A stretch of 64,000 bases of DNA. Source: Maricaulis sp048270095. GTDB lineage: Bacteria; Pseudomonadota; Alphaproteobacteria; Caulobacterales; Maricaulaceae. Shown here piece by piece: positions 32,560-41,521 of the stretch. The stretch covers positions 1 through 64,000 of the forward strand of contig NZ_JBLWTL010000008.1 in NCBI RefSeq assembly GCF_048270095.1, read 5' to 3'. The notes under the pieces were generated by a model. It worked only from the letters and a program-made list of their open reading frames with translations. It was not told where the DNA came from and ran no database searches. The first letter of the stretch is position 1. The number at the start of each line of letters is the position of its first letter. A program made the position numbers and the translations under genes.

Positions 32560-33281
32560 AGGTTCAAGCCATAATGCCGGGCCAATTGCTGCAGCGCCAG
32601 CTTCAGCACGGTTTTGCCCGAACGCTGCGCCCAGCCATAGCGTCGTTCAACGGCCGCCAGGCTTTCCTCACGAATACAAACCGCCACGACCAGCTGATCC
32701 ATCCCGCTTCCGACGGCATCGAGCGCATCCATCACACGATCCTTCGCGGCGATGGCAGCCAGCGAGGCCGTCTCCGGCCCGCCGCGCCAGCCAGCCTGGC
32801 GAACCTCAGCGGTCAATGACCAGTTGCGCGTGGTGTGCTGGCGCAAGCTTGATCGCGCATAGTCGCTGCAGAAGCGTTCGGCGGCGGCGTGTTCGATCGC
32901 GTCCAGCTGCACGGCCCAGCGCCCCGGCACGTCCTCACGGGTATTGGCCCGGACCCGCTGGATCTGGCCGCTCGGCCCAAGGATCTCCCGATCACGCATG
33001 ATGCGGTGCTGGGCCGCGAATCCGCCGTCCAGCCCGCGCTTGATGGCCGCACGGCCTGAACGGCCCAGGGCAATCCCGTCGCGCGTCTCGTCGAGCATGC
33101 CACTGGCCAGGGCCTGGCGCAGCTGGCCGGCATCAAGGCGCGCCAGCGGCCGCCGCCGTCGATCACCGCCCGCGAACACGCCATAGCCACCGCCCGTGAT
33201 ACAGGGCTTCAGGGCGGCACCTTGGCGCGCCAGGCAAAGCAACCAGCGAGGCAGGGGCCGGTCTGGCGTGGCGGGCATCAA
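32556..33281 (-). CDS. DUF6456 domain protein
   Basis: A 241-residue basic protein. The C-terminal two-thirds ('AAERFCSDYARSSLRQHTTRNW', 'AAKDRVMDALDAVGSGMDQLVV', 'RYGWAQRSGKTVLKLAL') match the alphaproteobacterial DUF6456 pattern; the N-terminal part ('YGVFAGGDRRRRPLARLDAGQL') looks like a DNA-binding-type winged segment. It overlaps the stop of the DnaA-like HTH gene (ATGA region 33278-33281), so the two are made together. This pair next to sufE appears to be a recurring alphaproteobacterial arrangement; its role is unknown but DNA binding is plausible. Confidence 0.75.
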   Translation of the reverse strand: MMPATPDRPLPRWLLCLARQGAALKPCITGGGYGVFAGGDRRRRPLARLDAGQLRQALASGMLDETRDGIALGRSGRAAIKRGLDGGFAAQHRIMRDREILGPSGQIQRVRANTREDVPGRWAVQLDAIEHAAAERFCSDYARSSLRQHTTRNWSLTAEVRQAGWRGGPETASLAAIAAKDRVMDALDAVGSGMDQLVVAVCIREESLAAVERRYGWAQRSGKTVLKLALQQLARHYGLNL

Positions 33282-33619
33282 ACCGGCTCGCCCGGACAGG
33301 GCGCGGCCCGCAAACAGGCTTCCAGCGCGTCCATATACTCATCAAAGCCGCGATCATCGCGCTGATCCTCGATCCGGTGACAGGCATGCGCCGCCGTCGA
33401 GCGGTCGCGGCCGAAGGCCTGGGCGACCCGGGTCAGGGACAATTCAAAGGCGACATGGGCGAGATACATTGCGGCCTGACGGGCGAAGGCGGCCTCGCGC
33501 GAGCGCCGGGTTGGCGCCTCGAGCTCGTCCTGTGTCACGCCAAAGGCGTAGGCTACAGCACTCTGGGCCAGGCGGGCCCGGGCGGCATCGCTGCCGCTTC
33601 TGGTCATTGCTTGCGTCAT
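33278..33619 (-). CDS. Small HTH protein resembling DnaA domain IV
   Basis: A 113-residue protein whose centre 'RQAAMYLAHVAFELSLTRVAQAFGRDRSTAAHACHRIED' (cited by its ends: RQAAMYLAHV ... HACHRIED) resembles the DnaA C-terminal DNA-binding domain, with the 'GRDRSTAAHAC' signature helix. It lacks the AAA+ ATPase, so it cannot be an initiator by itself. It could compete for, or recognise, DnaA-box-like sites. The ATG at 33619 (GGGAG upstream) is preferred to 33661. Confidence 0.82.
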   Translation of the reverse strand: MTQAMTRSGSDAARARLAQSAVAYAFGVTQDELEAPTRRSREAAFARQAAMYLAHVAFELSLTRVAQAFGRDRSTAAHACHRIEDQRDDRGFDEYMDALEACLRAAPCPGEPV

Positions 33620-33732
33620 CTTGCGCTCCCGGTGTTCACGAACCGGGACGCCATCCATCACGTCCCGGCCCGCCCATGCTAGGAGGGCTACACCCAGGCG
33701 GGGATAATATTCCTATTTGTGTGGTAATGGAA

Positions 33733-33762
33733 GAGCGCGCAACCCATACGTGTTGCGCGCTC
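33733..33762. terminator. Hairpin after the Mrp operon
   Basis: Perfect 11-bp arms GAGCGCGCAAC / GTTGCGCGCTC with an 8-base loop, 27 bases beyond the last Mrp stop on the minus strand. There is no long T-run, so termination efficiency is uncertain. It separates the Mrp operon from the DnaA-like HTH gene. Confidence 0.6.
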
Positions 33763-33788
33763 TCATTATGCGATACCTGTTTGATATA

Positions 33789-35501
33789 TCAGGTGGAAAA
33801 ATACGCGATGATCAAGACCACTGCGAGCAAGGCACTGGTCCAGATCGCGAGCACCCCACTGGGGATATCTCGGCTCAGCGCGCCCATAGGACTGAATACC
33901 TGATACAGCCGACCACCAATTCCGCTCATCAAACGGCCCCAGGCATTACCCGCAGACGACGAAAGCCGGTCGAGCATCAACCAGGTCCAGCGGGCGAGCC
34001 CGTCGCCAAAACGGCGATAGACCCAGTCGGTATCGAGATTGACCGACCGCTTCTCCTCCGGATATGCGCCGATCCGCAACAAGACCGCGAAGGCGAAGAT
34101 CGCCCCCAGCAGGAGCTGCATCTGGCCGACGACATGGTCGAAGGTATAGGGCGCATAAATCGAATTCTGATACGGAAGCAGATCATAAAGCTTGCCGTAA
34201 TTGACGCCGAGATAGACGCAGAGCAACGCCCCAAGCCCCATCGCCATCAACATGTTGACCGGTGCCTCCCGGACGCGATGACCCCGGTCATGGCTGAAGA
34301 AGGCGAAGAAGGGGATCTTGATCCCCGAATGCTCGAGCACCCCGGCAGACGCGAAGACTAGGACGAGCCAGATCAGCCAGTTCCCGTCCTGGGCGACGGC
34401 CGCCAGGATCATGGATTTGGCGACAAAGCCCGAGAAGAGCGGGAAGGCCGAGATCGAAGCCGAACCAATCAGGCAGAACACGGTCGTTGCCGGCATGGAC
34501 TTGAACAGACCGCCCAATTCCGACGCCTTGGCCGTACCGACCCGGTGCAGTACCGCGCCCATGCTCATGAACAAGAGGCCCTTGTAGAGGATGTGCACGA
34601 AGGCGTGCGCCGCAGCGCCGTTGATCGCCAGTTCGGTACCGATCCCGATACCGACCACCATGAAGCCCAGCTGGTTGTTGAGCGAATAGGCCAACACCTT
34701 GCGCAGATCATTTTCGACCACCGCGAAGAAGACCGGGAAGATCGTCATGATCGCGCCGATATAGATCAGGCTGTCTTCGCCCGCGAAGCCACGCGCCAGG
34801 GCGTAAACCGCCATCTTGGTGGTAAAGGCAGAAAGAATGACCGTGCCCACCACCGTCGCCTTGGGATAGGCATCCTGCAACCAGTTGTGCAGGAAGGGGA
34901 AGGCGCACTTGATGCCAAAGGCGATGAAGATCAGGAAACCGCCCGGCGAATTCAGGCCAATATTGTCGAAGGCCCAGCTTCCGGTCTCGCCGGCATGGAT
35001 CACCGCACCGGTCAGCAGAAGGACGCCGGACAGGACATGGATCGCCAGATAGCGCAGGCCCGCCTTGGTGGCGGCCCGGTTGCGGGCGCTCCAGATCAGG
35101 AAGACCGAGGAAATCGCGGTCACTTCCCAGAACAGGAAGAGCGTCATCAGATCGCCGGCAAACACCGCGCCGAGCGCGCCACCGGCATAGATCAGCCCGG
35201 CGGCATCGGTCACGCGGTCCTTCTCGTGCAGGCCGTAGAGCCCGTTGAGAAAGGCGGCGATTATGAAGATCAGGCTCCAGATGCGGCTGATCTCGTCATA
35301 GCGCAGGGTTTCAAGCGTGAAACCACCGAACTCGATGACACCAAAGGTTCCAATCTCGAGATTGAACCAGCACAGGCCGGCGAGCACAGGCGCGAACAGG
35401 GCCAAGCCCTTGCGCACAGCATTATTCGGAACAATCGCTGCAATCAGCCCGGCGATGATAATCGGCAGGGCTGGCGAGATATTGGCGAACAACTCACTCA
35501 T
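33789..35501 (-). CDS. Mrp-type antiporter D-like subunit no. 3 (NuoL/MrpD/MrpA-like)
   Basis: A 570-residue polytopic protein of the Proton_antipo_M family. It keeps the TM5 acidic residue ('FLFWEVTAISSVFL') and the TM7-8 Lys/His motif ('GIKCAFPFLHNWLQDAYP'), and ends with an extra C-terminal extension containing two more membrane segments. It is the last gene of the Mrp operon. Such a divergent D-like subunit at the end is typical of Mrp/Mbh loci of alphaproteobacteria. It would form a proton-translocating half-channel of the complex. Confidence 0.9.
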   Translation of the reverse strand: MSELFANISPALPIIIAGLIAAIVPNNAVRKGLALFAPVLAGLCWFNLEIGTFGVIEFGGFTLETLRYDEISRIWSLIFIIAAFLNGLYGLHEKDRVTDAAGLIYAGGALGAVFAGDLMTLFLFWEVTAISSVFLIWSARNRAATKAGLRYLAIHVLSGVLLLTGAVIHAGETGSWAFDNIGLNSPGGFLIFIAFGIKCAFPFLHNWLQDAYPKATVVGTVILSAFTTKMAVYALARGFAGEDSLIYIGAIMTIFPVFFAVVENDLRKVLAYSLNNQLGFMVVGIGIGTELAINGAAAHAFVHILYKGLLFMSMGAVLHRVGTAKASELGGLFKSMPATTVFCLIGSASISAFPLFSGFVAKSMILAAVAQDGNWLIWLVLVFASAGVLEHSGIKIPFFAFFSHDRGHRVREAPVNMLMAMGLGALLCVYLGVNYGKLYDLLPYQNSIYAPYTFDHVVGQMQLLLGAIFAFAVLLRIGAYPEEKRSVNLDTDWVYRRFGDGLARWTWLMLDRLSSSAGNAWGRLMSGIGGRLYQVFSPMGALSRDIPSGVLAIWTSALLAVVLIIAYFST

Positions 35502-35799
35502 CGCCAGCCTCCCCGTCCCAGTAGTTTTCGGCCCGGCCCAGGAATTGCCGGATCACGAACCAGCCCCCCATGACAGCGGCGACAAAGCTGATAAAGCCGG
35601 CCAGCACGTAGAAGCCGGGGGTCTGGGCGAAGTGGAGATATTCATGGCGCGGATGGAAGAAATCCACCGCGCCCAGCGCGACCACCACAAGCCCCAGCAC
35701 CCAGACGAGGCTGGATGCCAGCCATTTGGACTCAAGCCAGAGGAAAGGCCGTGCGATCGGATGGACCAGATCATCTTTTTTGGCGGGCTTCTGGCTCAT
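35494..35799 (-). CDS. Small membrane protein in the Mrp operon
   Basis: A 101-residue protein with two membrane helices ('SLVWVLGLVVVALGAVDFF' and 'FYVLAGFISFVAAVMGGWFVI') and polar ends ('MSQKPAKKDD', 'ENYWDGEAGDE'). It overlaps both neighbours (3-8 bases), so it is coupled to the D-like subunits and is likely a complex partner or assembly factor. It does not match MrpC, E, F or G. I do not know the family. Confidence 0.75.
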   Translation of the reverse strand: MSQKPAKKDDLVHPIARPFLWLESKWLASSLVWVLGLVVVALGAVDFFHPRHEYLHFAQTPGFYVLAGFISFVAAVMGGWFVIRQFLGRAENYWDGEAGDE

Positions 35800-37274
35800 A
35801 GCACTGTCTCGACAATCGCGACCGGCTCAAACACGGGCAGGAGATAATCCCGCAGGGGGCCAATCAGGAAGAACAGGATGATGACGCCGGCTGCCGTGAT
35901 CACGGGCGGCAGGATCACAAGCATCGGCGCCGGCTTCTTCAGCTTGGCCTCTTCAGGCGGCTCGAAATAGGCCCGCGCCGAAAGCGGCAGGAGATAGGCG
36001 ATATTGAGCAGGGAGGAGGCGATCAGCGCGGTCGCGAGAACGACCTGGCCAGCCTCGAACGTGCCCTGCATCAGGAAGAGTTTGGGCCACATCCCGGCCA
36101 GTGGCGGCAGGCCGATGATTGACAGGGCGCCAATCGTATAGGCCCCGAACAACCAGGGCATATGCCGGCCGAGACCGCGCATCTGGGAGATATTGGTCTT
36201 CTTTGTCGCCGTGTAGATTGCACCGGCGCTCATGAAGAGGGTGATCTTGGCCCAGGCATGCATGACGATCTGCAGGGCGCCGCCGAGCATCGCCAGCGGC
36301 GATCCCAGCATCACCGCCAGGGTGACATAGGAAAGCTGGCTGATGGTCGAGTATGCCAGACGCGCCTTGAGATTATCCTTGGTCAGGGCAATCAGTGAGG
36401 CCAGCACGATCGAACCGGCGGCAATCCAGGCCAGCGGCTGGGAGGTCGGGACAATCGCGATCAGTGCCGGGCCGAAGATATAGGTCCCCACTTTGAGCAT
36501 CGCGAAGACACCGGCCTTCACGACCGCAACCGCGTGCAGAAAGGCGGAAACCGGCGTCGGTGCCACCATGGCATTGGGCAACCAGGCGTGGACCGGCATC
36601 AGCGCCGCCTTACCGATTCCGAACGCAAACATCACCAGCAAAATGCCGGCAATCATCGGTGTCACATCATTGAGCGCGAGCAGGCCACCGGCGACGAAAT
36701 TGGTCGATCCGGCGAGGAATTGGGTCGCGATAATGGCCGGCAGAAGCAGGCCGATCGAGGTGCCGAGCAAAATGGTCAGATAGATGCGGCCACCGCGCCG
36801 GGCCGCTGCATCACCCTTATGCGTCACCAGCGGATAGGTCGACAGCGTCAGGACTTCGTAGAAGACGAACATCGTCAACAGATTGCCTGACAGGGCAACG
36901 CCCATGGCGCCGGCGATCGCGATGCAGAAACAGACATAGAAGCGCGTCTGGCTCTTCTCGTTATTGCCGCGCATATAGCCGATCGAATACAGCGAATTGA
37001 CCAGCCACAACCCGCTCGCCACCGCGGCGAACAAGGCGCCGAGAGGCTCGAGCTTGAAGGCCAGCTCCAGTCCGGGCGCGATAGTGGCCAGGATCAGGGT
37101 CGGCTGGCTCGGCGCGATCTCGACCAGGTAGGCGATATTGAGGGCCAGCAGCACGCCGGAGACGAGCGTCGCACCCTCGCGCCAATTGGGACGATTGCCG
37201 AGCAGAGCCACCAGGACGCCGCCAAGGGCGGGGATGGCCAGCGCAAGGGCGAGGGCGAGTTCGGGGGTCCACAT
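35796..37274 (-). CDS. mrpD: Mrp-type antiporter D-like subunit no. 2
   Basis: A 492-residue polytopic protein with 'FVFYEVLTLSTYPLV' (TM5 Glu), 'GIGKAALMPVHAWLPNAMVAPTPVSAFLHA' (cited as the Lys/His-containing TM7-8 motif, KAALMPVHAWLPNA core) and the usual fourteen-helix length. It belongs to the proton-conducting antiporter family shared with NuoM/N. It starts 4 bases after the preceding D-like gene and is coupled to the small membrane gene below. Confidence 0.92.
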   Translation of the reverse strand: MWTPELALALALAIPALGGVLVALLGNRPNWREGATLVSGVLLALNIAYLVEIAPSQPTLILATIAPGLELAFKLEPLGALFAAVASGLWLVNSLYSIGYMRGNNEKSQTRFYVCFCIAIAGAMGVALSGNLLTMFVFYEVLTLSTYPLVTHKGDAAARRGGRIYLTILLGTSIGLLLPAIIATQFLAGSTNFVAGGLLALNDVTPMIAGILLVMFAFGIGKAALMPVHAWLPNAMVAPTPVSAFLHAVAVVKAGVFAMLKVGTYIFGPALIAIVPTSQPLAWIAAGSIVLASLIALTKDNLKARLAYSTISQLSYVTLAVMLGSPLAMLGGALQIVMHAWAKITLFMSAGAIYTATKKTNISQMRGLGRHMPWLFGAYTIGALSIIGLPPLAGMWPKLFLMQGTFEAGQVVLATALIASSLLNIAYLLPLSARAYFEPPEEAKLKKPAPMLVILPPVITAAGVIILFFLIGPLRDYLLPVFEPVAIVETVL

Positions 37275-37277
37275 GAT

Positions 37278-38801
37278 CTAGCGCCCTCCCATAACGGCTT
37301 CGGCTGCGGCATTGGCCAGATGGACCAGCGGATCGGCATTGAAGAAGAAATACACATTGGCCAGGGCCAGCACCGACATCGGCACCACAACCGCCCAGGG
37401 CGCTCGGGTTTGCGCGACAGCCTTGCCCTGATGGGCCGGCGGCTCCTCCATCCAGATCGCCATCAACATCCGGCCGACATAGACCAGCGCGAGCAGCGAT
37501 GACCCGATCAGCGCCGCAACCGCCCACCACCAGTCGCGATCCAGCGCGGCGAGGATGAGATACCATTTCGAGGTGAAGCCAACCGTCAGCGGCACCCCGA
37601 CAAGCGACAGGCCGGAGATCGTGAAGGCGCTGGCCGAAACCGGCATGGTCCGCCCCAGCCCGTTGAGGCTGGATATGCTGCGGACACCGAATTTGAGCGC
37701 GAAAGCACCGAGCGCCATGAAAAGCGCCCCCTTCATCATCGCATGGTTCATCAAATGCAGCATGCCGGCCGACAGGCCAGCTTTCGTGCCCATACCGAGG
37801 CCGAGCATCATATAGCCCACCTGGGCGACCGAAGAATAAGCCAGCACGCGGCGCGGATCGGTCTGGAAGATCGCCTGCGCGGAGGCGACGATCATGCCAA
37901 CCGTGCCGAGCACGGCAAAGATCCAGGTGAAGGAGGCCGCCACGAAGCTGACTTCCGGGTGGAAAATCGAGAACAGGAAGCGGATCAGCACGTAGAAGGC
38001 CACTTTCGTCGCGGTCGAGGCAAGAAAGGCGGTGACGAAGTTCGGCGCGAAGGTATAGGCATTCGGCAGCCAGACATGCAGCGGGAACATCGCCGCTTTC
38101 AGCCCCAGTCCGACAACAATGAAGGCAAAAGCCGCTTCAGTGACGCGGCTATGCCCATTCTCCGCCAGCACACGGGCGATATCGACCATGTTGAGCGTGC
38201 CGGTCGCCATATAGAGGAAGCCGACACCTATGACGAAGAAGGTCGCCCCGATCGTGCCGAGGATGAGGTAATTATAGGAGGCCGTCAGCGCCCGGCGATC
38301 CTTGCCGCCGCCCATTGCGACAAGCGCGTAGGTCGAGAGCGACGAGACTTCCAGAAACACGAAGACATTGAAGGCATCGCCGGTGATCGTGACGCCCAGC
38401 AGGCCGGTAAAGCAGACGAGGAAGGCAGAATAGAACATCGGCTGTTTGCCGGGCTCAATCTCGTCGGCCACGCTGGGCAGGGCGTAAATCGTGCAGAGCA
38501 GGCCGACAAAACCGACCAGCAAGAGAATCGGAACATTGAGCGCATCAACCCGGTATTCGATCCCGAGCGGCGGCGCCCAGCCCCCGAGATGGTAGCTGAC
38601 GCTGCCAGCCTGCGAGACTTCGCCCAGCAGGACCAGGGCGAGAATGGCGACCAGGAAGGCGGCCAGAAGCGAAATCGCCCAGGCCATGCGGCCACTCGGC
38701 ATCAGCGCGGCAATCGGCGCCAGAATAAGCGGAATAACGACCAGCAGAACCGGCGCATGCGCGGCGATGCCCGCCGGCAGGAGATGAGCCAGAATATCCA
38801 T
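37278..38801 (-). CDS. mrpD: Mrp-type antiporter subunit D no. 1
   Basis: The 507-residue product has the Proton_antipo_M core with 'VFVFLEVSSLSTYALVA' (TM5 Glu) and 'GLKAAMFPLHVWLPNAYTFAP' (TM7 Lys). Its place directly after MrpC is that of classic MrpD. The ATG overlaps the MrpC stop (TAATG). It likely carries one of the proton half-channels. Confidence 0.94.
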   Translation of the reverse strand: MDILAHLLPAGIAAHAPVLLVVIPLILAPIAALMPSGRMAWAISLLAAFLVAILALVLLGEVSQAGSVSYHLGGWAPPLGIEYRVDALNVPILLLVGFVGLLCTIYALPSVADEIEPGKQPMFYSAFLVCFTGLLGVTITGDAFNVFVFLEVSSLSTYALVAMGGGKDRRALTASYNYLILGTIGATFFVIGVGFLYMATGTLNMVDIARVLAENGHSRVTEAAFAFIVVGLGLKAAMFPLHVWLPNAYTFAPNFVTAFLASTATKVAFYVLIRFLFSIFHPEVSFVAASFTWIFAVLGTVGMIVASAQAIFQTDPRRVLAYSSVAQVGYMMLGLGMGTKAGLSAGMLHLMNHAMMKGALFMALGAFALKFGVRSISSLNGLGRTMPVSASAFTISGLSLVGVPLTVGFTSKWYLILAALDRDWWWAVAALIGSSLLALVYVGRMLMAIWMEEPPAHQGKAVAQTRAPWAVVVPMSVLALANVYFFFNADPLVHLANAAAEAVMGGR

Positions 38802-39232
38802 TACCCAGCCGCTCCCGTATCGCGCGAATAGTCTGCCGCATTGAGCGCATCATCCTCGATGGAGCCATAGGCTTCGCGGATCCGCACCACCAGGGCGAGT
38901 CCGACGGCCAGGGTCGCGACGCCCACGACGATGGCGGTAAGGATCAGCACGTGAGGCAGCGGATTGGAATAGAGCACCGCCTCGGCGGCGGCAGCGCCAT
39001 GGCCTGCGGCTGCAGCGCCATGATCATCACCATGCGCGTCAGCGATGATTGGCGGCTGGCCGCCGAACACTTTGGCAAGCGTGATGTAAAGCAGGAAAAC
39101 CGAGGTCTGGAACAGGGAGAGCCCAACCAGACGCTTGACCAGATTACCGGTCGCAAAGACGACATACAGCCCGGTCATCATCAACACGATGATCGGGATA
39201 TAGTTGAAACGTTCCAGGAGGATATCAAGCAT
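38801..39232 (-). CDS. mrpC: Mrp antiporter subunit C (NuoK-like)
   Basis: A 143-residue three-helix protein: 'FNYIPIIVLMMTGLYVVF', 'NLVKRLVGLSLFQTSVFLLYI' and 'LPHVLILTAIVVGVATLAVGLALVV' segments match MnhC/NuoK. An unusual His/Ala-rich insert ('DAHGDDHGAAAAGHGAAAA') lies in the loop between the second and third helices. The gene is tightly packed between MrpB and MrpD. Confidence 0.93.
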   Translation of the reverse strand: MLDILLERFNYIPIIVLMMTGLYVVFATGNLVKRLVGLSLFQTSVFLLYITLAKVFGGQPPIIADAHGDDHGAAAAGHGAAAAEAVLYSNPLPHVLILTAIVVGVATLAVGLALVVRIREAYGSIEDDALNAADYSRDTGAAG

Positions 39233-39233
39233 A

Positions 39234-39692
39234 CTACCAGTCCTCGTCCGGCAAGTCGGGAATCCGTCCGGCGAAGGCGTAGAAAATCGCCAGCATCACC
39301 GATGAGACCGTGAACAGGACGCCAAGTTCGATCAGCAAAATGCCATAATGCTGTCCGGTATGATGGCTCTGATCAGGGTGCAGGGCGTCGTAATCGAGAA
39401 AATTCACCGGCTCGCCGGCCCCATTCATCAACAGGGTCGCAACCCCGACGCCGGCGAATAGCAGCACGCCGGACGCCATGACGTAACGCACAGCCACCGG
39501 AGGAACGGCGCGGCGCGCCTCCTCCATGCCGAAAATCAGTGCGTAGAGGATGACACCAACCGCGACGATCACACCAGCCTGGAAGCCGCCACCTGGGCCG
39601 AAATCACCATGGAATTGCACGTAGAAGCCAAACACCACGATAATCGGAATCAGCAGTTTGGAAACAACGCGGAGGATCAGGTGCGGGCTCAT
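39234..39692 (-). CDS. mrpB: Mrp antiporter subunit B
   Basis: A 152-residue four-helix protein with 'LLIPIIVVFGFYVQFHGDFGPGGGFQAGVI', cited by its FHGDFGPGGGFQAG core, the diagnostic MnhB motif. It is a core part of Mrp complexes. Its ATG overlaps the stop of the MbhD-like gene. Confidence 0.95.
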   Translation of the reverse strand: MSPHLILRVVSKLLIPIIVVFGFYVQFHGDFGPGGGFQAGVIVAVGVILYALIFGMEEARRAVPPVAVRYVMASGVLLFAGVGVATLLMNGAGEPVNFLDYDALHPDQSHHTGQHYGILLIELGVLFTVSSVMLAIFYAFAGRIPDLPDEDW

Positions 39693-40336
39693 GATGCGCC
39701 CTCCTCTTTGACCGGCTTCGCCGCCTTGGTGGCTTTGGGGGTTTTGGTGGTCCGCGCCGGCAGAAGGGTCTTGGCTGCGGGCTTGCCCTTCGGCTCGCGC
39801 TTGGGGCCACCGAAGCCGAGCAGCAGGATCACGCCGAGCCCGGCGGTAAAGATCACGACAGTCTCGCCAAGCGTATCAAAACCGCGATAGCTGGACAGCA
39901 CGGCCGTCACGATATTCGGCACGGCGATGTCATGGGGCGTCTGCTCGAGATAATCGCGGCCGACATAGGCATTGGCGACGGATTCCGCGTCGCCATAGAC
40001 CGGCATGTCGGGCACGGCATAGAGCAAAGCGGCGCCCGCCGTGACGACTACAGCAAAAGCGGCCCAATGACGCTGCGGCTTGCTCGGCTCGGCTTCGCGT
40101 GCCGTCAGCAGCATCGCCGCCAGCAGAAGTACAGTCGAAATCCCGGCGCCAACGGCGGCCTCGGTGAAGGCGACATCAACCGCGTCCAGCGAAACGAACC
40201 AGGCGGCGCAGAGCAGGCTGTAAACGCCCATCAGCATCACGACCGCGAACAGATTGCGCAGCCGGACGATGGCAAAGGCGACCGCCAGGAGCATGCCGAT
40301 CAGGGCATAGTCGAGATATTGCGTCAGGTCGGTCAT
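39689..40336 (-). CDS. MbhD/MbhE-like (DUF4040) Mrp subunit with a basic tail
   Basis: A 215-residue protein combining an N-terminal DUF4040/MbhD-like part ('YALIGMLLAVAFAIVRLRNLF', 'AVDVAFTEAAVGAGISTVLLL') with an MbhE-like part ('FDTLGETVVIFTAGLGVILLL'). These segments correspond to the C-terminal domain of long MrpA, so here the MrpA function is split. The C-terminus is a Lys/Pro/Ala-rich tail ('KTTKTPKATKAAKPVK'-like). It lies between MrpG and MrpB with ATGA overlaps. Confidence 0.88.
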   Translation of the reverse strand: MTDLTQYLDYALIGMLLAVAFAIVRLRNLFAVVMLMGVYSLLCAAWFVSLDAVDVAFTEAAVGAGISTVLLLAAMLLTAREAEPSKPQRHWAAFAVVVTAGAALLYAVPDMPVYGDAESVANAYVGRDYLEQTPHDIAVPNIVTAVLSSYRGFDTLGETVVIFTAGLGVILLLGFGGPKREPKGKPAAKTLLPARTTKTPKATKAAKPVKEEGAS

Positions 40337-40704
40337 GCCTTGCCCTCCTCGTCAGCCAGCTCGCGCGGATGCGTCGGCTTGAAGTGAGCCAGGTCCGGTT
40401 TGTGGCCGGCCCGATGCGCGGCATTGGCGACGGCGTGGGTTGCGGTCGGGCTGGTCAGGAAGAGCAGCAGTCCGACCAGCGCCAGCTTGGCCATCGTCTG
40501 CCAGTCTCCCGCCTGCAGGATCAGGCCGAGGATGACAAGCTCGGCACCGAGCGTGTCGGTGACACCCGCCGCATGCATGCGGGTATAGAAGTCGGGCAGG
40601 CGAATAACGCCGATTGCGCCCGCCAGAACGAAGACCAGGCCTGCCGACATTGACGCGACACTGATGGCAAACAGCAGGTGATGCCAGATCTCGGCGCCGC
40701 TCAT
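40333..40704 (-). CDS. mrpG: Mrp antiporter subunit G
   Basis: A 123-residue protein with 'GAIGVIRLPDFYTRMHAAGVTDTLGAE', identified by its RLPDFYTRMHA core, the MnhG/MrpG signature, and three membrane helices. The start overlaps the MrpF stop and the end overlaps the next start. Confidence 0.95.
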   Translation of the reverse strand: MSGAEIWHHLLFAISVASMSAGLVFVLAGAIGVIRLPDFYTRMHAAGVTDTLGAELVILGLILQAGDWQTMAKLALVGLLLFLTSPTATHAVANAAHRAGHKPDLAHFKPTHPRELADEEGKA

Positions 40705-41018
40705 ACCTCGTCCTCCCCGTCCACGGCCCGTCGCAACGACATCTGTGCCAGGGAAATTTCCAGCGAGCGATAGCGGAAGAATTTGAGGATCGCGATGGTC
40801 GCGACGAAATTGATCAACGCGTAGAGCATGGCAATGTCGATCGCATCCTGGCGCCCGGACAAGGCGCTGAACACAAGCAGGAAGAGGATGGTTTTGGTGC
40901 CAAAGGAATTGGCCGCCAGAACGCGGTCATACAGGGTCGGCCCGGCAAACAGGCGCGCCAGCATGATCGCCATGGCGCAGGCCATGCCCAGCGCCATGAT
41001 GAAATTGAACATGTCCAT
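40701..41018 (-). CDS. mrpF: Mrp antiporter subunit F
   Basis: A 105-residue three-helix protein with 'ARLFAGPTLYDRVLAANSFG', the MrpF motif, and 'DIAMLYALINFVATIAILKF'. It is coupled at both ends to neighbouring subunits. Confidence 0.95.
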   Translation of the reverse strand: MDMFNFIMALGMACAMAIMLARLFAGPTLYDRVLAANSFGTKTILFLLVFSALSGRQDAIDIAMLYALINFVATIAILKFFRYRSLEISLAQMSLRRAVDGEDEV

Positions 41019-41521
41019 CAGCGCACCTTCCGCTTGCCATCGGATGCCAGGTCAGACCGGGCGCCCATCTCCGCGAAACCGGCCGGGTCGGTGAAGCTGG
41101 TATCGAGCGCGTGGATCAGAAAACCGTCTTCCTCGACATCGATCGTCACAGTGCCAGGCGTCAGAGTGATGGAATTGGCGAAAACGGCATGTCCGAGCCC
41201 GGAGCGCTGCTCGGCGGGCACCCGTACCAGGCGCGGCTCGACGTCGATTTCCGGCTTCATCACCAGCTTCACCACCGCGAGATTGGCCGCCAGGATTTCA
41301 CGGCCCAGCCAGATCCAGTACATCGCGAGCGGCAAGGCCGGCAAGACCGGAACCGTCTCGCGATCAAGGATACGCATCCGCGCGGTCAGCGCGACAGTTA
41401 CCACCACGCTCAACACGCCAAAACCGATGACCAGAGGGTAATCGCCCGACAGGGTGTACTGACCCGACAGGGTCAACCAGAGCAGGACAAGTACGGCCGT
41501 CAAACCGACGCTATAGCTCAT
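41018..41521 (-). CDS. mrpE: Mrp antiporter subunit E, first gene of the Mrp operon
   Basis: A 167-residue protein with two membrane helices and 'NSITLTPGTVTIDVEEDGFLIHALD', identified by its NSITLTPGT core, the MnhE signature. It heads the ten-gene antiporter operon. Upstream (41522-41692) lies a 171-base gap with a small palindrome CGGGTT-TT-AACCCG (41553-41566), the probable promoter region. Confidence 0.94.
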   Translation of the reverse strand: MSYSVGLTAVLVLLWLTLSGQYTLSGDYPLVIGFGVLSVVVTVALTARMRILDRETVPVLPALPLAMYWIWLGREILAANLAVVKLVMKPEIDVEPRLVRVPAEQRSGLGHAVFANSITLTPGTVTIDVEEDGFLIHALDTSFTDPAGFAEMGARSDLASDGKRKVR

